From DATLFA01 sp039934635 (GTDB lineage: Bacteria; Actinomycetota; Acidimicrobiia; Acidimicrobiales; WLNW01), in assembly GCA_039934635.1 (NCBI GenBank), contig JBDTLT010000073.1, positions 1 to 23,094 on the forward strand: 23,094 nt of DNA, in the 5' to 3' direction. Below are positions 14,273-21,229 of the stretch, piece after piece. A model generated the notes under the pieces. That model was not told the origin of the DNA. It searched no databases and worked only from the letters and a program-made list of their open reading frames with translations. The position numbers and the translations under genes are program-made. Positions within the stretch are counted from its first letter, which is position 1. Each line of letters starts with the position of its first letter.

Positions 14273-15922
14273 TTAGCTGTTAGATTCCGCGCTGGATCGA
14301 ACCCTTCCCGCGGCGAAGCCGCCGATCCGTTGCGGCGGAGCCGCACTAGCGAGCCACAGGATCGTGGCCAGGTGCAACAGCAGTGCGCTCGACTGAAGGT
14401 AGAACTGCCCGTAGTACGCCATGGAGAAGCGCGTCGCGAGCGCGACTTGCGCGGCGCGCATATAGGCCGCGCCGAGCAACACGAGCCCCGCGACCACCGG
14501 CGCCGTGCAACGGCGGCGCAACAAGACGACCCCCGCGCCGAGACCGGCAATGCGCAGCACGGGCATCGCGACCGCGGCGATCGCCAGCATCACACGGTCC
14601 CACCACCACGCAATGCCACTCGAACTGGAATACATCACGAGCTCGCCTTCGGCCGAGAGCGACGCGCCTCGCGGGTTTTGATTACTCACGTTCTCGAAGT
14701 CGTCCACGATCGCGACCGGTCCCGCGTCGGCGGCGCTCTTGTCGCGGGCGACGTCGACGGTGAACAGCATCGCCGGGTCGGCGAAGGGCCGAGCCGCCGC
14801 GTGGACCACATCGCGCGCCCGCACCACGCCCATCGGCACCGGGCCGGTGAACGCATGGCAGGCGGGCCGTCCTTCGGCCTCACAAAGCGCGGAAACCTCA
14901 TCGGCGATCGCGTCGAGGAGCGCGTTGCGGTCTCGCCGTTCGCCGATCAGATCTGCACCGGAGAGCGCGTCCGCCAGCCCGAAGCGGAAGTAGTCGACCT
15001 CGAGCACGCCGGCCGGGTCGCGCCACCGAGCCATCACGGGGGCGACGCGCGCGTAGGCGGGGCTCGCCTGCGCAACGTGTTCTTGGAGCTCGGCGGTGAA
15101 CGTGAACGGCGACGAACTGCCGTCGTTGACGTACCGCGCCAGCGCCTGATGGGCCCGGCCGAAGTGCTTGTCGTCGAACAGCGTGCGGGCGGGCAGGCCA
15201 TAATGCGCGTTGAGCGCGATCACACCCAATTGCGGCCCGATCATGGCCAGTAAGGCGACCAACAGCAGCGGTGCGACGCGCCGGATGCCGCCCGCGGCCA
15301 GTACGCGGCGAGCGTGCAGGTAAATGACGGCGACCGCGGCCGGCGCGAGCCACAGCGCGTCTTCGCGCAGTATCGACATTGCGCCCAGTGCGAGACAGAA
15401 CGACAACAACGATCGGTGCCGCGAGTCGCGCCACGCCGCGAAACCCAGCGCGACAACCACGAGCAACGCAACGTGCATCAGGTTGTCGCGGATCAGGTGG
15501 CTGCCCGACCACGTCTCTTGGAATGGGAACAGCAGGACGAGTAGGTAGACACCTGCGGTCGTCTTGCGGCCGTTGCCGGCGAAGTGAGCGATCTCGCGCG
15601 CCACCCAGAACGACGCGGCACAGATCAACAACTGCTCGACGATCGAAAGGGGCAGACCGCTACGACCGATGAACGCGAGGTATAGCGGGTAGAGCGGTCC
15701 TCGCATGAACGTGTACTGGTCGAGTACGCCGACCCAATGCCCCTGCATCATCTGCACGGCCCGCCCCACGTACAAGGCGTCGTCGTGCGGGGTGAGCGGG
15801 CGGAAGTGCAGCGGGTTGAGCGCCGCGCCCACGAGCTTGGCCACGGTGAGCGCCACTGCCGCGGCGGTGGTGACGTCGAACGACGAGCGGCCCGCCTCGA
15901 GTTTCGCCCGCATCGTTCTCAC
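14273..15922 (-). CDS. Polytopic membrane protein, GT-C glycosyltransferase-like
   Basis: A 549-residue integral membrane protein. The first hydrophobic segment (about 17-36) is followed by TPHDDALYVGRA with Asp47-Asp48, the place where GT-C enzymes such as the PMT/ArnT family carry an acidic catalytic motif. FMRGPLYPLYLAFIG then follows, also GT-C-like. Several more membrane spans run to about 250. A soluble, presumably external, part lies at about 255-440, and a final bundle of about four spans ends the protein. It may transfer sugars from a lipid carrier to a surface polymer; this is inference. GTG 15922 lies 9 nt after the -10-like TAAGGT; ATG 15913 is an alternative. It follows the CapA-type gene by 12 bp. 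Confidence 0.72.
   Translation of the reverse strand: MRTMRAKLEAGRSSFDVTTAAAVALTVAKLVGAALNPLHFRPLTPHDDALYVGRAVQMMQGHWVGVLDQYTFMRGPLYPLYLAFIGRSGLPLSIVEQLLICAASFWVAREIAHFAGNGRKTTAGVYLLVLLFPFQETWSGSHLIRDNLMHVALLVVVALGFAAWRDSRHRSLLSFCLALGAMSILREDALWLAPAAVAVIYLHARRVLAAGGIRRVAPLLLVALLAMIGPQLGVIALNAHYGLPARTLFDDKHFGRAHQALARYVNDGSSSPFTFTAELQEHVAQASPAYARVAPVMARWRDPAGVLEVDYFRFGLADALSGADLIGERRDRNALLDAIADEVSALCEAEGRPACHAFTGPVPMGVVRARDVVHAAARPFADPAMLFTVDVARDKSAADAGPVAIVDDFENVSNQNPRGASLSAEGELVMYSSSSGIAWWWDRVMLAIAAVAMPVLRIAGLGAGVVLLRRRCTAPVVAGLVLLGAAYMRAAQVALATRFSMAYYGQFYLQSSALLLHLATILWLASAAPPQRIGGFAAGRVRSSAESNS
14310..14345. repeat. Two small hairpins in the 3' end of the GT-C-like gene
   Basis: GCGGC-GAA-GCCGC (14310-14322) and TGCGGC-GGA-GCCGCA (14331-14345) are tandem near-identical hairpins 50-85 bp after the convergent acyl-CoA dehydrogenase stop. 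They could terminate that + strand gene inside the end of the opposing gene. The 14 bases 14333-14346 recur exactly at 22143-22156. Confidence 0.45.
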
Positions 15923-15931
15923 GCGCGGGAA

Positions 15932-15937
15932 ACCTTA
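15932..15937 (-). promoter_or_regulatory. Putative -10 for the GT-C-like gene
   Basis: On the - strand TAAGGT (15937-15932) ends 9 nt before GTG 15922. It overlaps the TAA stop of the CapA-type gene, so it could also be fortuitous within an operon. Confidence 0.3.
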
Positions 15938-17251
15938 CGGCACGTCGGTGGGCGCGACGCCCTTGTCCGCGGCGCCGTTGGCGTTGATCGCCGTGGTCGT
16001 GCGCTGCCACGATTGTTGCAAGACGGACTTGGTCGCGGCCGGTGTCGCGGCGTCTTTCAACGCGGCGGCGACGGGAGTGATGACGTAGCCGCTGCGATCG
16101 ACCCACGTCGGCGTGAAGGCGACCTTCGTCGTCTTGAACGCGCCGCTGGCACCCGTCTCGGTGAACGTCACGTCGACGATGACGCCGTCTTGGGACGCCG
16201 CCGGCAACGTGGGGTCCGCCTGGGGCGACTGGTTCGACAAGAAGTTGCCCACCCCGAAGAGCACGTACTTCTCGCCCACTCGGTCGATCGGCTGGATCAC
16301 GTGCACGTGCGCACCGACGATCAAGTCGATGTCAGGCGACGCCAACAGCGTGTTGGCCAACGTCACCTGCGCCGGTGTCGGCTTGGACTGATATTCCGCG
16401 CCCCAGTGAAGGCTGACAACGACGAGGTCGGCGCCGGCCGCCTTGGCTGCTTTGGCATCGGCGAGGACGTACTGCGGGTTGTACGGCTGATCGATGGGTG
16501 AATCCTTGTCCTTGTTGATGAGCCGCACCAACCACTGTTTGTCGGCGGGCAACACATAGCCGTTGAGCCCGTACGCATACGCGAGGTGCGCGATCGTCAC
16601 GCCGTTCGCCGTGTACATCGTGGCCTTTGCGTTCTCCTCCGGCGTGCGGGCCATGCCGGATTGCTTGAGGCCCACCTGGTCGAACACGTTCGCGGTGTCG
16701 GTGATGCCCTGCACGTTGCGATCGAACGAATGGTTCGACGCGGTCGAACATCCGTCGTAGCCGGTGTCGAACAGTGCGTCGGCGATCTCGTGGGGTGTGC
16801 TGAAGACCGGATAGCCCGACAGCTGCTTGTCGTCGGCGGAAAGTGGCGTCTCTTGGTGACAGATCGCGACATCGGCCGACGAAATGATCGGACGCACTTT
16901 GGCGAACATGGGTCGGAAGTCGTACGCCTTGCCCGACTTGGAGCCATAGCTCTGTGCCTGTTGGTACACCGCGCCATGCACCAAGGTGTCGCCCGTGAAC
17001 ATCATCGTGACCACCCGGGGCGGTCGGGTCGTCGTCGCGCCGCCGGGCTTACCTTGCGCGGTCGGCTGTGTCGGCTGTGAGCCACCGGCCGACACATCAC
17101 CGTCGCCGGAATCGCCACCGCCCCGTGAACCGGCGAACGCGAAGCCGGCGACCACAAGGACGCTGACGATCGCCATCGCCACCAGGCGACGGCGGCGATA
17201 GACGTCGGCGGGCGCCCGCGGCGGGCGGGGGCCGCTGCTGTCAGGCGCCAT
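15935..17251 (-). CDS. CapA-family (PGA_cap) metallophosphoesterase-like protein
   Basis: A 438-residue membrane-anchored protein. Basic residues 19-22 and a hydrophobic span at about 23-40 precede a Gly/Ser/Thr/Pro-rich linker (41-78), placing the catalytic domain outside the membrane. The calcineurin-like CapA fold shows Asp88 in TGDTLVHG, ICHQETPLS (129-137), Asn173-His174 in ASNHSFDRN, His282 in SLHWGAEYQ, GAHVHVIQPID and FGVGNFLSNQ. This is the order seen in poly-gamma-glutamate capsule CapA proteins. ATG 17251 has GGAG 8 nt upstream and overlaps the CoA-ester lyase stop by 11 bp. No CapB/CapC ligase genes are present, so a role in poly-gamma-glutamate is not supported; a more general cell-surface role is likely. 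Confidence 0.87.
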   Translation of the reverse strand: MAPDSSGPRPPRAPADVYRRRRLVAMAIVSVLVVAGFAFAGSRGGGDSGDGDVSAGGSQPTQPTAQGKPGGATTTRPPRVVTMMFTGDTLVHGAVYQQAQSYGSKSGKAYDFRPMFAKVRPIISSADVAICHQETPLSADDKQLSGYPVFSTPHEIADALFDTGYDGCSTASNHSFDRNVQGITDTANVFDQVGLKQSGMARTPEENAKATMYTANGVTIAHLAYAYGLNGYVLPADKQWLVRLINKDKDSPIDQPYNPQYVLADAKAAKAAGADLVVVSLHWGAEYQSKPTPAQVTLANTLLASPDIDLIVGAHVHVIQPIDRVGEKYVLFGVGNFLSNQSPQADPTLPAASQDGVIVDVTFTETGASGAFKTTKVAFTPTWVDRSGYVITPVAAALKDAATPAATKSVLQQSWQRTTTAINANGAADKGVAPTDVP

Positions 17252-18191
17252 GCGGGGAACTCCGACGGACCAGACCCGCGCGCTCGCCGCGGGCGACGAA
17301 CTTGGCGGCCATCTTGCGCGATGCCTCGTCGATCATCTCACCCTCGAACCACACCGCACCGCGCCCATCGACGGCGATGGCCTGTTCGTAGGCCTCGAGC
17401 ATTGCGCACGCCCTTTCGAACTGTTCGGGTGTCGGCGAGAACAGTTCGTTGATGATCGCGATCTGATCGGGATGCAGCGCCCATTTGCCATCGAAGCCGA
17501 GTACCCGGGGGCGTTGGGTGTAGTCGCGCAACCCATCGAGGTCTTTGATGCGGAAGTACGGCCCGTCGAGTGCTTGAAGCCCGTTTGCCCGCGCCGCGAC
17601 GAGGATGCGACTGAATACGTAGTGAAAGTGGTCGCCCGGGTATTCGTCGAGATGTACGCCCCCGGAGATGACGGGCATCTCCAACGACGCCGCCATGTCA
17701 CCGGGCCCGAGATGCACCGCTTCGATGCGGGGCGACACGGCGCAGATTCGTTCGACATCGACGAGGCCCCGCGCGGTTTCGATCTGGATCTCGATGCCGA
17801 TGTGACCGCGTGAAAGGCCGGCGGATTGCTCGAGTTGGTTGAGCATCAACGACAGGGCTTCGACCTCGCCGGGCGTCTGCACCTTGGGCAACATGATGAT
17901 GTCGAGACGCGCGCTCGTCGCAGTGATGATTGCGACGAGATCATCGACCGTGAACGGCGAGTCCCACGCGTTGACGCGTACACCGACCACCTTGTCGTGC
18001 CACTCGATGTCGCGCAGCGCGGCAACGGCGCGCTGGCGTGCTGCGGGTTTTTCGGGCGCCGTCACGGAGTCTTCGAGATCGAGGAAGATCATGTCGGCGG
18101 CGAGTGTCGCGGCCTTGGCCACCATCTTGTCGCTCGACGCCGGCACCGAGAGGCACGAGCGCCGCGGAAGGTGGCGCGAGCGGCTGGACAT
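17241..18191 (-). CDS. CoA-ester lyase, HpcH/HpaI aldolase - CitE family
   Basis: A 316-residue TIM-barrel lyase. RSCLSVPASSDKMVAKA at 11-27 is the phosphate/CoA-binding start, and IFLDLEDSVTAPEK (35-48) carries the acidic cluster. GIEIQIETARGL contains the magnesium-ligand glutamate, followed by HLGPGDMAASL and the C-terminal GKWALHPDQI. The family cleaves acyl-CoA thioesters such as malyl-, citramalyl- or citryl-CoA to acetyl-CoA and a keto acid. The exact substrate is not decidable by eye, though the GKWALHPDQ ending resembles malyl/citramalyl-CoA lyases. No CitD/CitF subunits are nearby, arguing against citrate lyase. ATG 18191 has TACAAT 7 nt upstream and no Shine-Dalgarno sequence. Confidence 0.88.
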   Translation of the reverse strand: MSSRSRHLPRRSCLSVPASSDKMVAKAATLAADMIFLDLEDSVTAPEKPAARQRAVAALRDIEWHDKVVGVRVNAWDSPFTVDDLVAIITATSARLDIIMLPKVQTPGEVEALSLMLNQLEQSAGLSRGHIGIEIQIETARGLVDVERICAVSPRIEAVHLGPGDMAASLEMPVISGGVHLDEYPGDHFHYVFSRILVAARANGLQALDGPYFRIKDLDGLRDYTQRPRVLGFDGKWALHPDQIAIINELFSPTPEQFERACAMLEAYEQAIAVDGRGAVWFEGEMIDEASRKMAAKFVARGERAGLVRRSSPHGA

Positions 18192-18198
18192 TGCGCCG

Positions 18199-18204
18199 AT
18201 TGTA
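18199..18204 (-). promoter_or_regulatory. Putative leaderless -10 for the CoA-ester lyase
   Basis: On the - strand TACAAT (18204-18199), very close to the TATAAT consensus, lies 7 nt before ATG 18191 within the 36-bp gap after the IF-2B-like gene. No Shine-Dalgarno sequence intervenes. Confidence 0.55.
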
Positions 18205-18227
18205 ATGGCCGTGCCGGATTCTCTCGG

Positions 18228-19034
18228 TCACCCGTCGTCGAGGTTGCCGAATAGCTCAGGGGCGATCGGACACGAGCACTCACGCAACGCTTGAGCGCTC
18301 GGCCGCACACCCGAAGGCCCCACGATGTGATCGACGAAATCGATCGGAACCAGCTCGTCTTCGTCGTTCCACGGCTCGGAGGCGTCGCCCACGCGGGACG
18401 CCACTGCGTCGAAGACCCGTGCCGGCAAAACGCGACCCACGCCACCGACGAGCCATACGGGAACATCGAGCGCACGAGCGAGAGCGGCAGCCGAGAACGA
18501 ACCGGCAACCGCCACGAATTGCTGTGGGCCGATCGCGCTCGCCTCGAGTAGCACGATGTCACACGCCGCGATCGCGGCGGCGATGCCTTCGCACGGGATC
18601 GACGCGGCGCACGCGTCGCCTTGTTCGAGCCGGCGAGCGAACGCCGACCCTTCGCCGTGAGCGTCGATCGCAAGCACTTCGATGTCGCCGCGCCGCACGA
18701 GCGCACGGGCGATGACCTCGGGCCACCCGATCACGACCACGCTCGCGTCGTCGCTGAGCGCGTAGGACAGTTCGTCGGCCGTCGGGTCCCCGTCGAGCTC
18801 GGCAGCGGCCGCCCGCGCCTCGCTGCGGGGGTCGCCCGCCGTCAAGACACGCGACGCCAGCCAGATCATCGGGCCCGATCGAGGGTGGCGGGTGACCAGC
18901 CGGCGGCAGGCGTTCAGCAACCCCCGAGGATCATCGTCGAAGGTCATCAATGCACCAATCGACTCGCGGGCCACGGCGGCCGGTGGCGCGCCCGACGCCC
19001 GGGCGACGTAGCGCAGACGTTCGATCGGATGCAT
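18228..19034 (-). CDS. IF-2B / ribose-1,5-bisphosphate isomerase-like protein
   Basis: A 268-residue protein that I assign, with moderate confidence, to the eIF-2B alpha / R15P-isomerase fold. Its N-terminal helical part contains LLNACRRLVTRHPRSGPMIWLA. Its C-terminal Rossmann-like half has GEGSAFARRLEQGD, a run ending in ACDIVLLEASAI, and then VAGSFSAAALARALDVPVWLV. These match the order of the isomerase motifs for substrate binding, GADAI and NKIGTY...VPVYV. At the GADAI position this protein reads EASAI, with Ser166 replacing the Asp that is catalytic in the isomerases. ATG 19034 is favoured over GTG 19040 because TAGGCT ends 9 nt before it. It diverges from the thioredoxin-fold gene and precedes the CoA-ester lyase by 36 bp. 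Confidence 0.6.
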   Translation of the reverse strand: MHPIERLRYVARASGAPPAAVARESIGALMTFDDDPRGLLNACRRLVTRHPRSGPMIWLASRVLTAGDPRSEARAAAAELDGDPTADELSYALSDDASVVVIGWPEVIARALVRRGDIEVLAIDAHGEGSAFARRLEQGDACAASIPCEGIAAAIAACDIVLLEASAIGPQQFVAVAGSFSAAALARALDVPVWLVGGVGRVLPARVFDAVASRVGDASEPWNDEDELVPIDFVDHIVGPSGVRPSAQALRECSCPIAPELFGNLDDG

Positions 19035-19043
19035 CGACACGCG

Positions 19044-19049
19044 AGCCTA
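19044..19049 (-). promoter_or_regulatory. Putative -10 for the IF-2B-like gene
   Basis: On the - strand TAGGCT (19049-19044) lies 9 nt before ATG 19034 and only 3 nt before GTG 19040. If it is real, the ATG is the start. Confidence 0.4.
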
Positions 19050-19108
19050 ACGCTCGGACTCCGGCAGCGGTTGGGCGCTGGATGCGGCGTTCGGAAAGTG
19101 TCGTGCGC

Positions 19109-19114
19109 TACCGT
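19109..19114 (+). promoter_or_regulatory. Putative leaderless -10 for the thioredoxin-fold gene
   Basis: TACCGT at 19109-19114 is 8 nt before GTG 19123, with CTGCCGCC between and no Shine-Dalgarno sequence. Confidence 0.45.
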
Positions 19115-19122
19115 CTGCCGCC

Positions 19123-19614
19123 GTGGCAACGGCTCCAGATCCCGCACTCGATCTCGAGCACCTGTCGGGCGAGGCTCGGCCGCTCTCCAACTGGCTCACG
19201 ACATTCCCCCTGGTCCTCGCCGTCATCGACCCCTACACCCACGAGAGCGCGTGGCTGCTGGCCACGGTCAAGCGCATCTTCGAGACGTTTCGGGGGGCCG
19301 ACTGCCGAGTCGCGTGGCTGGTCACGGCCGACCGCGAAGGCGCCAAACAATTCCTCGGCCCGCTGGCCGACGAGTTTCTCACCTACATCGATCCCCACCG
19401 GGCGCTCGTCAAATCACTTGGCCTCTCGGTACTGCCATCGTTGGTCGTCCTGCGCCAAGACTGCTCGCTGCTCGGCGTGGCCGAAGGTTGGGACCCGGCA
19501 ACGTGGCGACCGCTGGCCGAAGAGTTGGCCCGCTTCACGAGTTGGAGCAAGCCGACGATCCCGGCAAAGGGCGACCCTGTCGCCTACCCCGGCACCCCTG
19601 CACTCGCCTCCTGA
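19123..19614 (+). CDS. Thioredoxin-fold protein lacking the CXXC motif
   Basis: A 163-residue protein with a thioredoxin-like order of elements: PLVLAVIDPYTHESAWLLATVKRI (strand and helix), CRVAWLVTADREGAKQFL, then LGLSVLPSLVVLR with Pro105 at the cis-proline position, and a final helix (ATWRPLAEELARF). The usual CXXC is absent; the place after the first strand reads DPYTHESAW, and the only cysteines are Cys61 and Cys114. It is therefore unlikely to be an ordinary disulfide reductase. A ligand-binding or scaffolding role is possible but unproven. The proline-rich C-terminal tail (about 142-163) is probably disordered. It is convergent with fumC, with a single base between the two stops. Confidence 0.68.
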   Translation: MATAPDPALDLEHLSGEARPLSNWLTTFPLVLAVIDPYTHESAWLLATVKRIFETFRGADCRVAWLVTADREGAKQFLGPLADEFLTYIDPHRALVKSLGLSVLPSLVVLRQDCSLLGVAEGWDPATWRPLAEELARFTSWSKPTIPAKGDPVAYPGTPALAS

Positions 19615-19615
19615 G

Positions 19616-20971
19616 TCACTGGGGAGAGGCGAGTCGCTGCACATCGAGCAGCGCATCGAGTTCGCGTGCGCTCAACCATCCGCGTTCGCGCACGACCTCG
19701 CGCACGGTGACGCCTTGTCGTTCGGCCTCGTGCACTGCTTCGGCGACTCGGTCGTAGCCGAGGCGTTCGTTGAGTGCAGCCGCGATGGCCGGCGAACGTT
19801 CGGCGTAGTCGCGACAGACTTCTTCGTGCGCGATGATCCCACTGACACAACGCTCGGTGAACTCTCTGGTTGCATTCGTCAACAGCGTGATCGACTCGAG
19901 CACGTTGTGGGCGATGACGGGCAGATAGGTGTTGAGCTCGAACGAACCCTGTGATCCGGCGAAGGCCACCGAGGCATCGTTGCCGAACACCTGCACCGCG
20001 ACTTGTGTGACCACTTCACACAGCACGGGATTGACTTTGCCCGGCATGATCGAAGAGCCGGCTTGCAGCGCGGGCAGCTCGATCTCGTTCAGCCCGCTGT
20101 GCGGGCCCGACGCCATCCAGCGCACGTCGTTGGCCACCTTGACCAGGGACATCGCCAGAGTGCGAAGATGACTCGAGAGCTCGACCAGTTCGTCTTGCGC
20201 TGATTGCCGCGCCACGCGATCACGCGCGACCCGCAACGGAAGCGACGTCGAGTTGGCAAGACGGCGCACCACGCGAGGCGCGAACTGGCGAGGCGCGTTG
20301 ATGCCCGTGCCGACCGCGGTCCCACCGAGCGGCAGCATGCAGACGCGCGGGATGCACGCACGCAATCGGTCGATGTTGAGATCGATCTGCGTCGCGTACG
20401 CGCCGAACTCCGCGCCGAGCGTGATCGGCGTGGCGTCCATGAGGTGTGTTCGTCCGGCTTTGACGACGGTGGCGAACTCGCGCGACTTGCGCCGGAGCAC
20501 GCGCGTCAGCCGTTCGAGTACCGGAAGCAACTCGTCGACCACCCCCGCCGCCGCGGCGATACGGATGGCCGATGGAATCACATCGTTCGACGACTGCGAA
20601 GCGTTGACGTGATCGTTGGGATGCACCGCGCGACCGAGCCGGCGACTCGCGAACGTTGCGACGACCTCGTTCATGTTCATGTTGGTCGACGTACCCGAGC
20701 CGGTCTGGAACACGTCGATGGGGAACTGATCGAGCGATGCGCCATCGGCGATTTCGCTCGCGATTTCCGCGATGACGCGACCCATCGCCGTATCGACAGT
20801 GGGCACGTCAGCGAGCGCACCGTTGACGGTGCCTGCCGCCGCCTTGATGCGCGCCAGCGCGCGCAACAGCCGGGGGTCGACCGGCCGACCCGAGATCGGG
20901 AAGTTCTCTATCGCCAGCTGTGTCTGGGCGCCCCAGGCGATCTCGGCGGGTGTCTGCTCAATTCCGACCAT
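19616..20971 (-). CDS. fumC: Fumarate hydratase class II
   Basis: A 451-residue enzyme that interconverts fumarate and malate in the citric acid cycle; class II fumarases need no iron and act as tetramers. Signatures are complete: GAQTQLAIENFPISG at the N-terminus, TGSGTSTNMNMNEV (90-103), HVNASQSSNDVIPSA (121-135), GRTHLMDATPITLG with the catalytic-site His176, and the superfamily signature GSSIMPGKVNP at 305-315. ATG 20971 is preceded by GGAGG at a 9-nt distance, a strong Shine-Dalgarno site. The frame remains open upstream to 21754, but that stretch crosses the repeat array and the divergent oxidoreductase and is not coding. Fumarate from acyl-CoA catabolism would feed here. Confidence 0.95.
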   Translation of the reverse strand: MVGIEQTPAEIAWGAQTQLAIENFPISGRPVDPRLLRALARIKAAAGTVNGALADVPTVDTAMGRVIAEIASEIADGASLDQFPIDVFQTGSGTSTNMNMNEVVATFASRRLGRAVHPNDHVNASQSSNDVIPSAIRIAAAAGVVDELLPVLERLTRVLRRKSREFATVVKAGRTHLMDATPITLGAEFGAYATQIDLNIDRLRACIPRVCMLPLGGTAVGTGINAPRQFAPRVVRRLANSTSLPLRVARDRVARQSAQDELVELSSHLRTLAMSLVKVANDVRWMASGPHSGLNEIELPALQAGSSIMPGKVNPVLCEVVTQVAVQVFGNDASVAFAGSQGSFELNTYLPVIAHNVLESITLLTNATREFTERCVSGIIAHEEVCRDYAERSPAIAAALNERLGYDRVAEAVHEAERQGVTVREVVRERGWLSARELDALLDVQRLASPQ

Positions 20972-21120
20972 TTGCGCCAACCTCCGTTGAACCGTCCGGA
21001 CCATTGCCCGCACCGGGGGCGTTGCACCATTCTCGACGTTTCGGGGTCGAAGTCCCGCCAGTCGACTGAAGTCACAGCCGGGGGGTGCTGGAGCGGCCGC
21101 GACACATACACACCAACCAG

Positions 21121-21220
21121 TTGGCGGGGCGTCAGCCCCGCCAACGAGGTGTACGGACGGGGCGTAAGCCCCGCCAACGAGGTGTACGGCCGGGGCGTGG
21201 GCCCCGGCAACGAGGTGTAG
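21121..21220. repeat. Three tandem 33-bp hairpin units
   Basis: GGGGCG recurs at 21126, 21159 and 21192, a 33-bp period. Each unit contains GGGGC-4 nt-GCCCC followed by (G)CCAACGAGGTGTA or a one-base variant. Unit 1 forms a perfect 10-bp stem, arms 21121-21130 and 21135-21144. Unit 2 has 6 bp before a mismatch. Unit 3 has a perfect 8-bp stem (21189-21196 with 21201-21208), in which one pair is changed on both sides compared with unit 1. The array fills the end of the 258-bp gap between the divergent fumC and oxidoreductase starts. The last unit ends 9 bp before ATG 21230. The rest of the gap (20972-21120) has no recognisable element apart from the fumC Shine-Dalgarno site. Confidence 0.9.
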
Positions 21221-21229
21221 AACTCTCCC

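Noticed and set aside
21042..21060. T-arm-like GGGGTCGAAGTCCCGCCA suggesting a tRNA end
   Set aside because: The stem does not pair correctly for a T-arm, and no acceptor, D or anticodon arms could be found upstream on the same strand.
21121..21220. Tandem repeats as a possible CRISPR array
   Set aside because: The units are directly adjacent with no unique spacers, and no cas genes are present.
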